NCBI GenBank assembly: GCA_019747875.1
Contig: JAIEQI010000024.1
Location: 40,430-104,429, forward strand
DNA length: 64,000 nt
Direction: 5' to 3'
From: Candidatus Obscuribacterales bacterium
GTDB taxonomy: Bacteria; Cyanobacteriota; Vampirovibrionia; Obscuribacterales; Obscuribacteraceae
A program made the position numbers and the translations under genes. This document shows, piece by piece, positions 43,292 through 52,761 of the stretch. Numbering within the stretch: position 1 is the first letter of the stretch; every line of letters starts with the position of its first letter. The notes beneath the pieces were generated by a model. The model did no database searches. It had not been told where the DNA came from and saw only the letters and a list, made by a program, of their open reading frames with translations.

Positions 43292-44203
43292 TTAACATGT
43301 TCCTTGGAAAAGTTCCCACGGCCATTTCGCTCCGGTCAGTGATTCGGAAATCGTCCATAGCTTTTCTGCCATTTTCTCGTCAAGCGCATTAGCCTTAGAT
43401 TCCACTTTTTTCGGTCGTCCTGTGAGTTCCATGAATCCATTCGGTCCATAGTAATCGCCGTTATGCACGCCGGGACCGAGGCAAGCATGGATAATAGGCA
43501 ATGCTCCTTCCGCATCTGTTTGCGCGAGATATTTTGAAAAGAATTCTGAGAGATAAGTTCGAAACACCTTTCGTCCCATCTGCGGACCAGAAGAAAGAAT
43601 GTTCGTTTTAGCAACACCGGGATGCGCAGCTACACTTATTTGTGAGTTCCCTGCATTCTTCAGCTTTCGAGCTAGTTCAAAGCTAAATAACAAGTTTGCT
43701 AATTTGCTTGTTCCGTAGGCCGACCAACCCTCATAATTCCTTTCAGCTTGCAAGTCGTTGAGATTTATCTTTCCGTACCTATGTGCTATCGAGCTTACTG
43801 TCACTATCCGCGCGGACGAGCTTTTGAGCAAGTGCGGCATTAATTCAGCCGTGAGGAGAAAGTGTCCAAGATGATTCGTGGCAAACTGCATTTCATATCC
43901 ATCAGCTGAGAGTGTTCGTTCCGGCAGAGCCATAACCGCCGCATTATTGACGAGCAGATCGAGACTTGAATTATCCTCCTTAAACTTCGCCGCAAATGAG
44001 CGAACAGAACTCAAGTTTGAAAGATCAAGGTTAGCTAGTTGCACACTGGCTTTGGAGTGCTGGTCCACTATTTTTTTAAGTGCATCATTTCCGCGTGCAG
44101 CATCGCGACATCCCAGCACCACATGGACACCGTCCTTCGCCAATTGCAAGGCCGTATGAAAACCTATGCCACCATTCGCTCCAGTCACGATAGCAGTTTT
44201 CAC
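43292..44203 (-). CDS. Short-chain dehydrogenase/reductase
   Basis: A 303-residue classical-to-extended SDR of the retinol-dehydrogenase-like group. NAD(P)-binding motif TGANGGIGFHTA, LGCRDAARG (Arg at the coenzyme phosphate position suggests NADP), NNAAVM, the catalytic Ser in VTVSSIAHRYG and the catalytic YGTSKLAN. Substrate unknown. The frame begins one codon upstream (TTG 44206), but GTG at 44203 has GGGAG seven bases before it. It stands alone, divergent from the giant protein gene. Confidence 0.87.
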   Translation of the reverse strand: MKTAIVTGANGGIGFHTALQLAKDGVHVVLGCRDAARGNDALKKIVDQHSKASVQLANLDLSNLSSVRSFAAKFKEDNSSLDLLVNNAAVMALPERTLSADGYEMQFATNHLGHFLLTAELMPHLLKSSSARIVTVSSIAHRYGKINLNDLQAERNYEGWSAYGTSKLANLLFSFELARKLKNAGNSQISVAAHPGVAKTNILSSGPQMGRKVFRTYLSEFFSKYLAQTDAEGALPIIHACLGPGVHNGDYYGPNGFMELTGRPKKVESKANALDEKMAEKLWTISESLTGAKWPWELFQGTC

Positions 44204-44411
44204 CAATCATCTCCCATTTCAAACTAGTTTTACTCCGCACCATTTAAGCACAATTCATCGATTGCCAAGGAATCCATCGCTCGGATCAATGTCGGGTTGC
44301 GAGGTTGTCAAACGAAAAATGGCCCCATTAATCTAATCCAAATTCGCCCTGAGCACAAGGATTTTAAGGTTTGGCGGGGAATAATAATGGAGGATTCTCT
44401 GGCTATTATTG

Positions 44412-47400
44412 ATGACAAGTGATAAACCGCAAACAGAAGGCGACTCTTCGCCAGTCGTAACACCGGAAAAACCGGTTGTTGAAGACATCGGACTTACAAA
44501 CAGTGAAAGCATTGAGCAAACTCAAGCAATGCGAGATGCACAGGGCCCGAGTGGTTCGTCAACTGATCCTGAAAAAATTAGCAACCTAATCGATCGCCTT
44601 AAGAGAGAGGGCGCGCAAGGCATGAATTTCTCATGCTCTGCTGATGGCGGTGGTACGGAAAAAACAAACGAGAGCGAAAGCTCGCGATCGGATCAGGCAA
44701 AGGAATCAAAATCGGGTGAAGGCAAAGATCCTGAAGGTAAGAAAGCCGATTCAGCTAAAGATGCTGGAGACAAAGACCTTCCAGCTAAAGGCGAGCAGCA
44801 GGCAATAGACGGCGACGGAGAATCAAAGCGGCCGGGCCAATCAAAATTAGAGAATGCAGTGTGGCGTTCGGAGAATCAAGTTCAGCCACAAGTGCAGGAT
44901 GCAGTGTGGCGATCGGAGAATCAAGTTCAAACACAAGTCCAGGATGCAATGTGGCATTCGGAAAATCAAGGTCAACCACAAGTGCAGGATGCAGTGTGGA
45001 AAGGGGAGAATCAAGGTCAGCCACAAGTGCAGGATGCAGTGTGGCGATCAGAGAATCAAGGTCAGCCACAAGTGCAGGATGCAGTGTGGCGTTCGGAGAA
45101 TCAAGGTCAGCCACGAGTGCAGGATGCAGTGTGGAAAGGGGAGAATCAAGGTCAGCCACAAGTGCAGGATGCAGCCTGGAAAGGGGAAAATCAAGGTCAG
45201 CCACAAGTGCAGGATGCAGTGTGGAGAGCGGAGATTCAAGGTCAACCACGAGTGCAGGATGCAGTGTGGAAAGCGGAGAATCAAGGTCAGCCACAAGTGC
45301 AGGATGCAGTGTGGCGAGCGGAGATTCAAGGTCAACCACGAGTGCAGGATGCAGTGTGGAAAGCGGAGAATCAAGGTCAGCCACAAGTGCAGGATGCAGT
45401 GTGGCGATCAGAGAATCAAGGTCAGCCACAAGTGCAGGATGCAGTGTGGCGTTCGGAGAATCAAGGTCAGCCACAAGTACAGGATGCAGTGTGGAAATCT
45501 GAAAATCAAGCTCAGCCACAAGTGCAGGATGCTGTGTGGAGATCTGGCGAAGCAGAGCCACAAATAAAAGACACAGTATGGCGATCAGAAAATATAGGAC
45601 AGCCTTCGGTCAAAGAGACCGTATGGCGATCAGCTGATAATACGGAACAAACGCCCGCAGAGAATCTGTTGCGCACAGCTCGCCCGGGGGATGTCGCTGA
45701 AAGAAAGCCAATAGATCCCAAGATCGGAGCCACTGTTGATGCAATTGATAAAACCATAAAAGACGGCGCTGATCCAAAATTCTTACAAAAGCTGCTGGAT
45801 GGTAAAACCCCGCAAGAGCTTAAAGACATCTCGGATCTCTACCGCGAAAAATTCGGTAATGGCAAGGACCTGCGAGTCGTGTTGTCAGATAAACTGAGCG
45901 GCTCAGACCTGGCAGCTGTAAAAGCGTCACTTAGTGGACAAAACGATGACGCCTCTCACCTTCATACGCAAATTTTGAAACATCGGGAAAACAGCGGTGA
46001 TCGAAATGCTTCACAGAACATCGTGGATTTGTTCAAAAGTAAAAGCTCAGCAGACATAGAGAAACTTGGGGAGCAATATAAGGAGCGTTACGGCGTATCA
46101 CTGAAAGATGCGTTGAAAGAATCAGCAATACCTGATTCGACTAAAAAGGCTCTTGATGTTTACATGAAGGGTGCTGACAAACGCGAATTCGCGGACGTAA
46201 AAAAGCTAGCTGATTTGGCTACTGCCTCTAAAGATCTCGATATGTTCAAATCCGTCTTTTCGGATGGTGCCGTGACTAAAGAAATGCGGAAGCAATATTT
46301 CGATAACGGAGGCGAGAAGGCCATTGCTAAAGCATTCGGTCCCTGGGTCTACGGGCAGACGCTGGAACAGCGGCAGGCTCTTGATTATGCGAAGACTGGA
46401 AAGCTTGGCGTGGATACCGCTATAGATCTAAATCGCAGCATAATTGGCGACAATGAAAAGGCAATTGAACACGCCTTGAAAGGCATGACTCAAGAGGAAC
46501 GCGATTCCTATCTGGCAGGAAAGAAGCTGGCGTCCGGAGACACAAGCAATCTCACTGAGCAGCAAAGGAAAGATTTGGAATACCACAACAAAGTATATGA
46601 GGCGCTTAGTAAAGCCGCTGGATACAATCTCGGTATTGGAAGTGATAATGCACGTGCCAGAGAATTAGCCCGATGGGAAGACATGATCGCGGTAAAAGGC
46701 GGAAGCATGTTGTCCAAACTTACGGAGCATTTTGGGACCGTTTATAACGACGATGTCGGCAAAGCACTTGAAACGATAGAGAAAGCAGACAAGACTGATC
46801 TTGAACGTCTGAAGACAGATCCGTCCTATCGTAAGCAAATCGATGATCTGATTTCCCGGCACTACACCAACAAAGAAGATCAAGCACGCTTCAAGGATCT
46901 GCTAGATCGGAAGGTTAATTCGAAAAATCCTGACGAGGAGAAGATTCCCTTAGTTGATCGATTGAAGGATAAGACAGGCACGTTTTTCACAGACACCAAA
47001 GATGTTCTTTCCTCATTTGAAAAAATGAGCAAGTCAGAGCAAGAAAAATATCGAACAGATGCGACGTATAGAAAGCAAGTTGATGATGCCGTGAAACAGG
47101 CTACCTGGTCCCCTGCTGTGCATGCAGCTGTAAAAGAGATTCTGGCAGACGTTATTGATGGCAAGGAACCAAAGATTGGTATCATGTCAAAACTGCATGC
47201 TCATTCCAGAGATTTTGTGGGTGATACCGGCAAAGTTGTTGCTGATGTGGAGAGCGCGTTTAAAGCTGATCCGAGTTTGCGTGAGCGCCTGTCGGCTGAC
47301 CGCAAGTTCGCGGAAGAATTTGCCACGACGTTGCGTTCGGCGCTTGGTGCTGATGCGTTTGAAAAGTACGGCACCAAGCTTATGGAAAAGGGCGAATTGT

Positions 47401-50192
47401 CAATTGAAGACAAGGCGCAAATTCATCAAAAAACCAACCAAGATCGACTCATCGACAAAGCCTTAGTGGGCGGTTCCATTTTAGCTCCCGTACTAAGCCC
47501 AGTTCTTCTAGGAGTATTAGCCAACAAATCAGAAGGCGACAAGCAAGGATACTTTGAGTCATTGAAAACTGCTTCGCCCGGGGAGCTGGCAAAAATTTCA
47601 CAACACTCGGATAAGCTGCTTGGATTTCTAACTGAGCAAGAACGAGCAGTTGCAAAATCCATTGCTTCACAAGAGGGCAAAATCCAGCCTGAGGATCAGC
47701 TTCGTATCGCATTTTTAACGGGCGACAAAGACAAAGCAAACCAAGTATTTCAAAATCTCACTCCGCAAGATGCGGCCAAACTTCGAGAAAACTACACAAG
47801 TAAATATGGACGCGATGCTCTATCCGATGTGAAAGAAAATCTTGGTGGTGAGGATCAAAAGGCAGCAATTAAAGCACTGCGGGAGCCGGCGAAGGATGCT
47901 GCTGAAGCTCTGCGGCGTGCGCAAGAAGATCGTCCTGATGATTCCATTGGACGGTGGCTGGTAGATAAAGCTTGGGATGGCACGGGAATTCAGTCTGATG
48001 ATGCATATCACCAGCTTTCGCGTCAGATTGGTGCTGCTGCCAAAGAAAACAAGACTCTAAATCCGGAACAGCTAAAAGAACTAGGGGACCGGATGGATGA
48101 GGCCTTAAAACTCTACCGAGAATCAAAAACAGCAGCAGCAGATGCCATTGTCGATGGCACGTTAGTTGTACTGGGAATCGGTGGTTCTGTCTTCACGGGT
48201 GGTGTCAGTCTCTCTCTTCTGGCAGCTACTGGAGTCGCTGGGGCCGGATTCAAAATCGCTGCTAAATCAGCAATAGAAGGAAAAGACTACGATTGGTCAC
48301 TTTCAAATGTTATTAAGGATGGCTCTACGGGCGCGTTCCAATCTGCAACATCCTTCTTTGGTGGAGCGCAATTAGCCATCTTAAGTAAGGTTGGTGAGTC
48401 CACTGCGCTCACCGCTACCAAGACGGTATTAAGTCAAGTCGAAAAATTAGCTACGAACACCGGATCTTCGCTGCTTAAGAGTGGTTCTGAAGAGGCGCTG
48501 TCTAAAGGACTGATGAATCGCCTGGCAGTCGCAATTGCAAATGGTGAACGCGAGATTAGCGAGAAGAGTATTAAGGTTCTAGCCAAAGAGCTTGCATCAA
48601 ACGCCGACTCTGTACCGGGATTGGAAAAGCTGATCAAGACCAGTCTAGACGGTGCCTTGAAGGCAGAGACAGGCTCACTGTTGAAATCGCTTGGTAGAGA
48701 AACCTTGTTGCAATCTCAAGCCACTGGACTTGGGGGCACGGCGACAGGTTTTATTGAAGGACTAAACTCCATTGATCCGAATAAGAGCTTCTTAGATAAC
48801 GTCGCAAATATTGCGCAGAAGATGGCGGAGCAGTCAGTGTTTAATGCTGGAATAGCCGGACTTGCCACTCCAGGTATGAAAGTAATCACCAAAGGATTGA
48901 CAGAGATTGGCAATACTACAGGCGATTTAATTGATGGAGGAAGAAAATTATTCAAGGGCGAAGCGCCACTTGATGCACCGCGTGTTCGAGCAGGCATGAC
49001 CCCAGAGAATGTTTCGGCGCATCCTCGCTCTGTAGAATCGCAGAAGAAGGAATTGATTCAGTCATTCTTCCAAAAGGAAAAATCAGCGAAACTACAACTC
49101 GATGGTGACGGACATCCTGTTGGCTGGCCCGCACACTTAAAAGGTGCAATTGACAGCGTTGACGACATGCCTCCGGTTCAGCCTGGTTACAAGCGCCTTT
49201 ATCGAGGAATCAAATTGGAGGAAGGTGCGCAGAAGGAATTCCTGCCACCAGCATCTCGTGCCGAATCAAAACGTTGGGGACAGCTCGCAGAAATCAAACC
49301 AGAAGAACGCAGTTTGGAAGACGTCAAGGAAATGCTTGCTCTTTATCCGAAAATTTCTAGCGCGCAGCAAATCAAATTCTATTCTGACTCTTTTGACATG
49401 GCACAACGATGGGCTGGAAAGAAAGGCGTTGTATCATACCTCGATGTAAAAATTGAAGATTCAGTATCAATGCACGTGGGCAATCACGGACTGGCGGCTG
49501 CCGGATTTGCTGGAGATACCTATCAAGTTCCAGCCGATCTGCACCTGCGTGGCGCGCGCTTAATAGGCAACGAGAGAGCTGCTTCAAACCTTGATAGTGT
49601 GCGCTTGCGCGAGAAGCAACCCGGTTCTTCACCAGAAGCCGTTGAACTCGAAAAGAAACGAATCATCGCGGACTGGATGGCAAAAAATAACGGCAAACTT
49701 GAATTGAATGGAAAAGGGCTGCCTGCAGATTGGCCGAGTCACCTCATGGTGCCCGAAAAAATGCCCGAGGTGCCAGCGGGGCATATCCGGCTTTATCGCG
49801 GAATACAGATTGGGAAGGGTGCTGAGCGAGAATTCGCAGAATCTGCTAGCAGGAGCCAGCGGAGTCAGTGGTATGACCTGAGCCTGAAGGACCAAGGCGA
49901 AAAGACTGTCGAGGAATTGAAGGAGCAGATTCGGCTCGCTGACATGGTGCGCAATCCGGATGCAAAATACTACACTGACGACTTAGGGACGGCGATGCAT
50001 TTTGCTAAGTCAAATCCAGCGTATGTCATAAGTTATGTGGATGTAGCGGCTGAGGAACTCATGAATTGGAGCGTGCCTAATGCTGGATTAGCAGGCGCGG
50101 GCTTAGCCGGAGGTACTTACACTGTGCCGGTTGACATTCATCGTTCCAAAGCAAAGCTTGTCCCAGGGAAAGGAGTTATTCCTCACGCATAA
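44412..50192 (+). CDS. Giant multidomain protein: 15-residue repeat array, annexin-like repeats, duplicated C-terminal domain
   Basis: A 1926-residue protein (ATG 44412, with a TTG one codon earlier). Residues 1-148 are acidic and low complexity. Next are about 17 repeats of the AVWRSENQGQPQVQD type. From about 440 come segments that match annexin repeats, for example about 443-510 (ISDLYREKFGNGKDL, LSDKLSG), about 530-587 (YKERYGVSLKDAL) and about 1097-1157 (LRENYTSKYGRDALSDVK). Hydrophobic segments lie at about 1018-1040 and 1245-1282. The C-terminus has the same 190-residue domain twice (about 1536-1735 and 1738-1926), each with RLYRGI, FYSD/YYTD and SYLDV/SYVDV. No signal peptide is seen. 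GGAGGA lies 17 or more bases from the start, which is too far for normal initiation. Confidence 0.75.
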   Translation: MTSDKPQTEGDSSPVVTPEKPVVEDIGLTNSESIEQTQAMRDAQGPSGSSTDPEKISNLIDRLKREGAQGMNFSCSADGGGTEKTNESESSRSDQAKESKSGEGKDPEGKKADSAKDAGDKDLPAKGEQQAIDGDGESKRPGQSKLENAVWRSENQVQPQVQDAVWRSENQVQTQVQDAMWHSENQGQPQVQDAVWKGENQGQPQVQDAVWRSENQGQPQVQDAVWRSENQGQPRVQDAVWKGENQGQPQVQDAAWKGENQGQPQVQDAVWRAEIQGQPRVQDAVWKAENQGQPQVQDAVWRAEIQGQPRVQDAVWKAENQGQPQVQDAVWRSENQGQPQVQDAVWRSENQGQPQVQDAVWKSENQAQPQVQDAVWRSGEAEPQIKDTVWRSENIGQPSVKETVWRSADNTEQTPAENLLRTARPGDVAERKPIDPKIGATVDAIDKTIKDGADPKFLQKLLDGKTPQELKDISDLYREKFGNGKDLRVVLSDKLSGSDLAAVKASLSGQNDDASHLHTQILKHRENSGDRNASQNIVDLFKSKSSADIEKLGEQYKERYGVSLKDALKESAIPDSTKKALDVYMKGADKREFADVKKLADLATASKDLDMFKSVFSDGAVTKEMRKQYFDNGGEKAIAKAFGPWVYGQTLEQRQALDYAKTGKLGVDTAIDLNRSIIGDNEKAIEHALKGMTQEERDSYLAGKKLASGDTSNLTEQQRKDLEYHNKVYEALSKAAGYNLGIGSDNARARELARWEDMIAVKGGSMLSKLTEHFGTVYNDDVGKALETIEKADKTDLERLKTDPSYRKQIDDLISRHYTNKEDQARFKDLLDRKVNSKNPDEEKIPLVDRLKDKTGTFFTDTKDVLSSFEKMSKSEQEKYRTDATYRKQVDDAVKQATWSPAVHAAVKEILADVIDGKEPKIGIMSKLHAHSRDFVGDTGKVVADVESAFKADPSLRERLSADRKFAEEFATTLRSALGADAFEKYGTKLMEKGELSIEDKAQIHQKTNQDRLIDKALVGGSILAPVLSPVLLGVLANKSEGDKQGYFESLKTASPGELAKISQHSDKLLGFLTEQERAVAKSIASQEGKIQPEDQLRIAFLTGDKDKANQVFQNLTPQDAAKLRENYTSKYGRDALSDVKENLGGEDQKAAIKALREPAKDAAEALRRAQEDRPDDSIGRWLVDKAWDGTGIQSDDAYHQLSRQIGAAAKENKTLNPEQLKELGDRMDEALKLYRESKTAAADAIVDGTLVVLGIGGSVFTGGVSLSLLAATGVAGAGFKIAAKSAIEGKDYDWSLSNVIKDGSTGAFQSATSFFGGAQLAILSKVGESTALTATKTVLSQVEKLATNTGSSLLKSGSEEALSKGLMNRLAVAIANGEREISEKSIKVLAKELASNADSVPGLEKLIKTSLDGALKAETGSLLKSLGRETLLQSQATGLGGTATGFIEGLNSIDPNKSFLDNVANIAQKMAEQSVFNAGIAGLATPGMKVITKGLTEIGNTTGDLIDGGRKLFKGEAPLDAPRVRAGMTPENVSAHPRSVESQKKELIQSFFQKEKSAKLQLDGDGHPVGWPAHLKGAIDSVDDMPPVQPGYKRLYRGIKLEEGAQKEFLPPASRAESKRWGQLAEIKPEERSLEDVKEMLALYPKISSAQQIKFYSDSFDMAQRWAGKKGVVSYLDVKIEDSVSMHVGNHGLAAAGFAGDTYQVPADLHLRGARLIGNERAASNLDSVRLREKQPGSSPEAVELEKKRIIADWMAKNNGKLELNGKGLPADWPSHLMVPEKMPEVPAGHIRLYRGIQIGKGAEREFAESASRSQRSQWYDLSLKDQGEKTVEELKEQIRLADMVRNPDAKYYTDDLGTAMHFAKSNPAYVISYVDVAAEELMNWSVPNAGLAGAGLAGGTYTVPVDIHRSKAKLVPGKGVIPHA
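44856..45640 (+). repeat. 45-bp tandem repeat array coding for 15-residue units
   Basis: Fifteen near-identical 45-bp units run from 44856 to 45530, then three degenerate ones to about 45640. Consensus peptide AVW(R/K)(S/G/A)ENQGQPQVQD. Point differences are shared between non-adjacent units (for example RAEIQGQPR twice alternating with KAENQGQPQ), which shows duplication of pairs. Confidence 0.95.
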
Positions 50193-50709
50193 TTGTGGGG
50201 CTTGGGCTCGTGGTAGTGGGTGGCTCCCCAAAACCGTTACAGGCAAAAAGCCCGCGTCTGGTAAACCAGTTCGGTTCAAACAAATCATTAAAGCGAAACT
50301 AAAAAGAGGAAATCCGGCGCTTCTGCAATAGCAAGATGAAGCCCGCCGGATTTCTATGCATCGAATATTCCACGCAAAAATCCGACTCTAACCGTGAAAC
50401 ATTAAATCCACGTTTTTTCTAAAAAATATTCGAGAGATTCTGCCTTCCGGGCACTGATCAGGCTTGGCCAGCTCATCCCTGATAGGTGAGACTGGCATTC
50501 TCGACCAAAGGGGACGCTCTTACTTTCTAGCCGAGCACTGCAGCAAAAACAGGTCAAGGTTTTCTGGTTATTTTTCGCGAATGCCGCTATTGTGCTATTT
50601 TAAGGACGTTTTCCGGACGATGATTTCAATAGTTGTTTTTCGGTTCTATGTAGGTTCTATGTAGGTCCCATGTAGGGTCCAAAATCAAGACGGAAGAGAA
50701 GGTCGTCGG
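50193..50709. other. Intergenic region, 517 bp
   Basis: It has no gene I trust. From 50557 on it is homologous to the region upstream of the gene at 59910. A GGTTCTATGTA-type 11-12 bp unit is repeated three times at about 50640-50675. Confidence 0.6.
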
Positions 50710-50868
50710 ATGAAGGAAATCGTTGTACGATTCTTCAGCAAACCACAACCGCTCGACCTCACCAACCTCGATGAGAAAGGGAAGCCACGTCCGATAGAGG
50801 TCTACTATTTAGATCCCAATTCAAATAATGACAGAAACTACGTAGCAACTCCGAGGACCAGAGAATGA
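50710..50868 (+). pseudogene. C-terminal remnant of a gene paralogous to 59910-60767
   Basis: Fifty-two codons whose product from residue 8 on (FFSKPQPLDLTNLDEKGKPR, then EVYYLDPNSNNDRNYV) aligns with the last 50 residues of the 285-residue protein at 59910. It starts with a chance ATG and its TGA overlaps the next ATG (ATGA), exactly as in the intact copy. It is either a decayed gene or a short open frame kept for coupling. Confidence 0.8.
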
Positions 50869-51389
50869 GACTTTTACTGGTGATCTTGACCCTGATAAGC
50901 GCCAGCTGTATGCAAGCAGCGTTCGCAAAGGACAGCTTGGGAAAATACCAGAAACTATCACTGAAGCTCAGCGAACTTTGCAAATCGCAAGCAAACGAAG
51001 TAGATCTGATTCGAGCTATTCGAAACACAGGGGGCCTACGCAGTTCAAATAGACCAAGCTTCGTTAAGACTAACGCCATAAATTTTCCGCAGCGCGTAAG
51101 ACTGAGAATTCTGAAAGATGGCAATTGGGACCTAATCACGGAAGAACCTTCAGATATTACGTTTTTCAAAGTTGAACATTATGCTCCCAGCAGCCGTTAT
51201 CATATGTTTGCGTTTGCAAATGCGAAGCTGATAGAACCGGGCTCTGTCAAAAAGACTGACCGTCCAACAATAGTTGTTTTTACTCCAAATAAAGTGATAG
51301 TGGTGGCAACGGAATACAAACAGTATTATCTCTTAGATCGCCCGGACTTGGAATTCGCCAGAATCAAATACAAAAACCAAATTGAATAG
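50865..51389 (+). CDS. Small exported protein, paralogue of 60764-61288
   Basis: A 174-residue protein with a signal peptide (about 1-21, MRLLLVILTLISASC...AFA-KD). About three quarters of residues match the protein at 60764, including GKYQKLS, LIRAIRNTGGLRSS, RLRILKDGNWDL, FKVEHY and the C-terminal LLDRPDLEFARIKY. The Cys near residue 15 is unlikely to be a lipobox. No family is recognised. Its ATG overlaps the stop of the preceding remnant. Confidence 0.75.
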   Translation: MRLLLVILTLISASCMQAAFAKDSLGKYQKLSLKLSELCKSQANEVDLIRAIRNTGGLRSSNRPSFVKTNAINFPQRVRLRILKDGNWDLITEEPSDITFFKVEHYAPSSRYHMFAFANAKLIEPGSVKKTDRPTIVVFTPNKVIVVATEYKQYYLLDRPDLEFARIKYKNQIE

Positions 51390-51561
51390 CTCAAGCACCG
51401 ATTTTTTTTACCGCAGTCAAATAGATGGACGCACATCATTCAACTTCCGCATTAATAAAGGGACACCGCCACAACCGCGTCATGGACACAAAGGTCCAGG
51501 GGCTGGGAATGCGTCAGCTTGACCTATATGTTCATCCCAGCAAAAATTCGAGACAAAGAAT

Positions 51562-51990
51562 ATGGATCGCTTCTGCTTGAAGAAAGCACCACCAATAGAA
51601 AATAACGATGTAACCCAATGGGAATTAGGTCTCCGGGTGTACATTAACGACAGACTTTTGGACGAAGAAGATTATTGCCTCGATATTGATTCATTCTTTC
51701 GCGCCCTGGATAGAGACGGAAGCATAACTTTGGTTGGCGGGTGCGGCATTCCTGAATGTTGCGCAGTGGGGCCGCAATCACGAATTACGAAGAATGGTTG
51801 GGAGTGGCGTTATGGAATAGACGCTCTCTACTCAATTGGTTGGAATGATATCTACAAAGCAGCTGAGACAATCATTCAAGAAATTGAACAACAAGATAAC
51901 GAGCATTTGCAGCGGTACTTCGGACCACAACTTCCGGCTTACCGAGAAAAGCGCAACAATCTAAAAAAGCTGGCAGCTGACCTTGGTTAA
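51562..51990 (+). CDS. Unknown small protein
   Basis: A 142-residue acidic protein. It contains WELGLRVYINDRLLDEEDYC, then GSITLVGGCGIPECCAVGP with a cluster of four cysteines, then a Trp-rich strand and a helical end. No domain is recognised. It lies in a row of unrelated small genes downstream of the giant protein, a setting like that of immunity genes, but nothing else supports that role. Confidence 0.55.
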   Translation: MDRFCLKKAPPIENNDVTQWELGLRVYINDRLLDEEDYCLDIDSFFRALDRDGSITLVGGCGIPECCAVGPQSRITKNGWEWRYGIDALYSIGWNDIYKAAETIIQEIEQQDNEHLQRYFGPQLPAYREKRNNLKKLAADLG

Positions 51991-52019
51991 TTTGAGGTAT
52001 TGAACATGGTTTATGCTCT

Positions 52020-52664
52020 TTGCAGTGTTTAGGATGCTGGAGGACGATATCAATTGGTCACCAGGTTCGACGGATTATAAGGGCATCTAATGAAAAGCCT
52101 AAGCTTGGAGAAGAAGGCATAGTTACTGCAGTTGTCCAATCAGACGTGCCAGATTACATGGTCGAATTCGCAGATTCTTCTCAGAACGGCAGCTTCCCAA
52201 GACATGAGCTGCACTCATCTGGTGAAATTAGTGAACAGTTCAAGGATCAATGCGATGTACTTTGCGACGCCACGGAAGATTGGCACAGTATCGACGAGGC
52301 AAAAGCAATTTTGCAAGATCTTAGTAGGGCTAGATTAGCGATCGGAGTGCTTTTCAAAAAGGACTACATAAGTATTTGGTGGTACAGTAGCTGGGCCGGC
52401 AGCGAACCTCCAACGGAGCTAAAAGCCAAAGACTCTAGAAACGCCATGTACACACTCAACCAAGAGGACCAATGGTGGGATGCTGGCGAATACATGAGAA
52501 ATGGCTATTACGCATACTCCGCAACGGAAAAAGGCCGCCAGCATTTTCTTAAGAACCCAGCAGTAAGATTTTATATGCAAACCGAGTGGCACCGGAGGGC
52601 ATATGGCAGAGGCCAGATATCAGAGGATTTGTATAATAAAATTGAGCGCCGCTGCCAGAGGTAA
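52020..52664 (+). CDS. Unknown protein
   Basis: About 214 residues if it begins with the TTG at 52020. Residues about 30-75 (KLGEEGIVTAVVQSD...YMVEFAD) resemble a small SH3-like barrel; the rest is rich in Trp and Tyr (ISIWWYSSWAGSEPP, EDQWWDAGEYMRNGYYAY). A GGAGG at about 52037 lies nine bases before an in-frame ATT, so the real start may be further in. No family is recognised. Confidence 0.5.
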   Translation: MQCLGCWRTISIGHQVRRIIRASNEKPKLGEEGIVTAVVQSDVPDYMVEFADSSQNGSFPRHELHSSGEISEQFKDQCDVLCDATEDWHSIDEAKAILQDLSRARLAIGVLFKKDYISIWWYSSWAGSEPPTELKAKDSRNAMYTLNQEDQWWDAGEYMRNGYYAYSATEKGRQHFLKNPAVRFYMQTEWHRRAYGRGQISEDLYNKIERRCQR

Positions 52665-52761
52665 GACTGATGTTCCTGCGACCTATTTCACTCGCAACTT
52701 AATCCTGCATCACTCTTGTGCAACGAGACCAACTGAGCTTCTGAGTTAGAATATAGGAACG

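Larger units (their letters stand above)
50557..51443 (+). repeat. Segmental duplication, copy 1 (internally deleted)
   Basis: It matches 59652-61349 from AGGTTTTCTGGTT at the left to CATCATTCAA at the right. Relative to copy 2 it lacks about 850 bp (counterpart of roughly 59776-60625), so only the tail of the first gene survives, followed by an intact second gene. Confidence 0.85.

Noticed and set aside
44785..45567. Long open frames on both strands over the repeat array (up to 258 codons)
   Set aside because: They exist only because the 45-bp unit has no stop in those frames. The 1926-residue frame continues far on both sides and is the real one.
51482..51580. 32-codon frame before the gene at 51562
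   Set aside because: It overlaps the next start out of frame and has no ribosome binding site.
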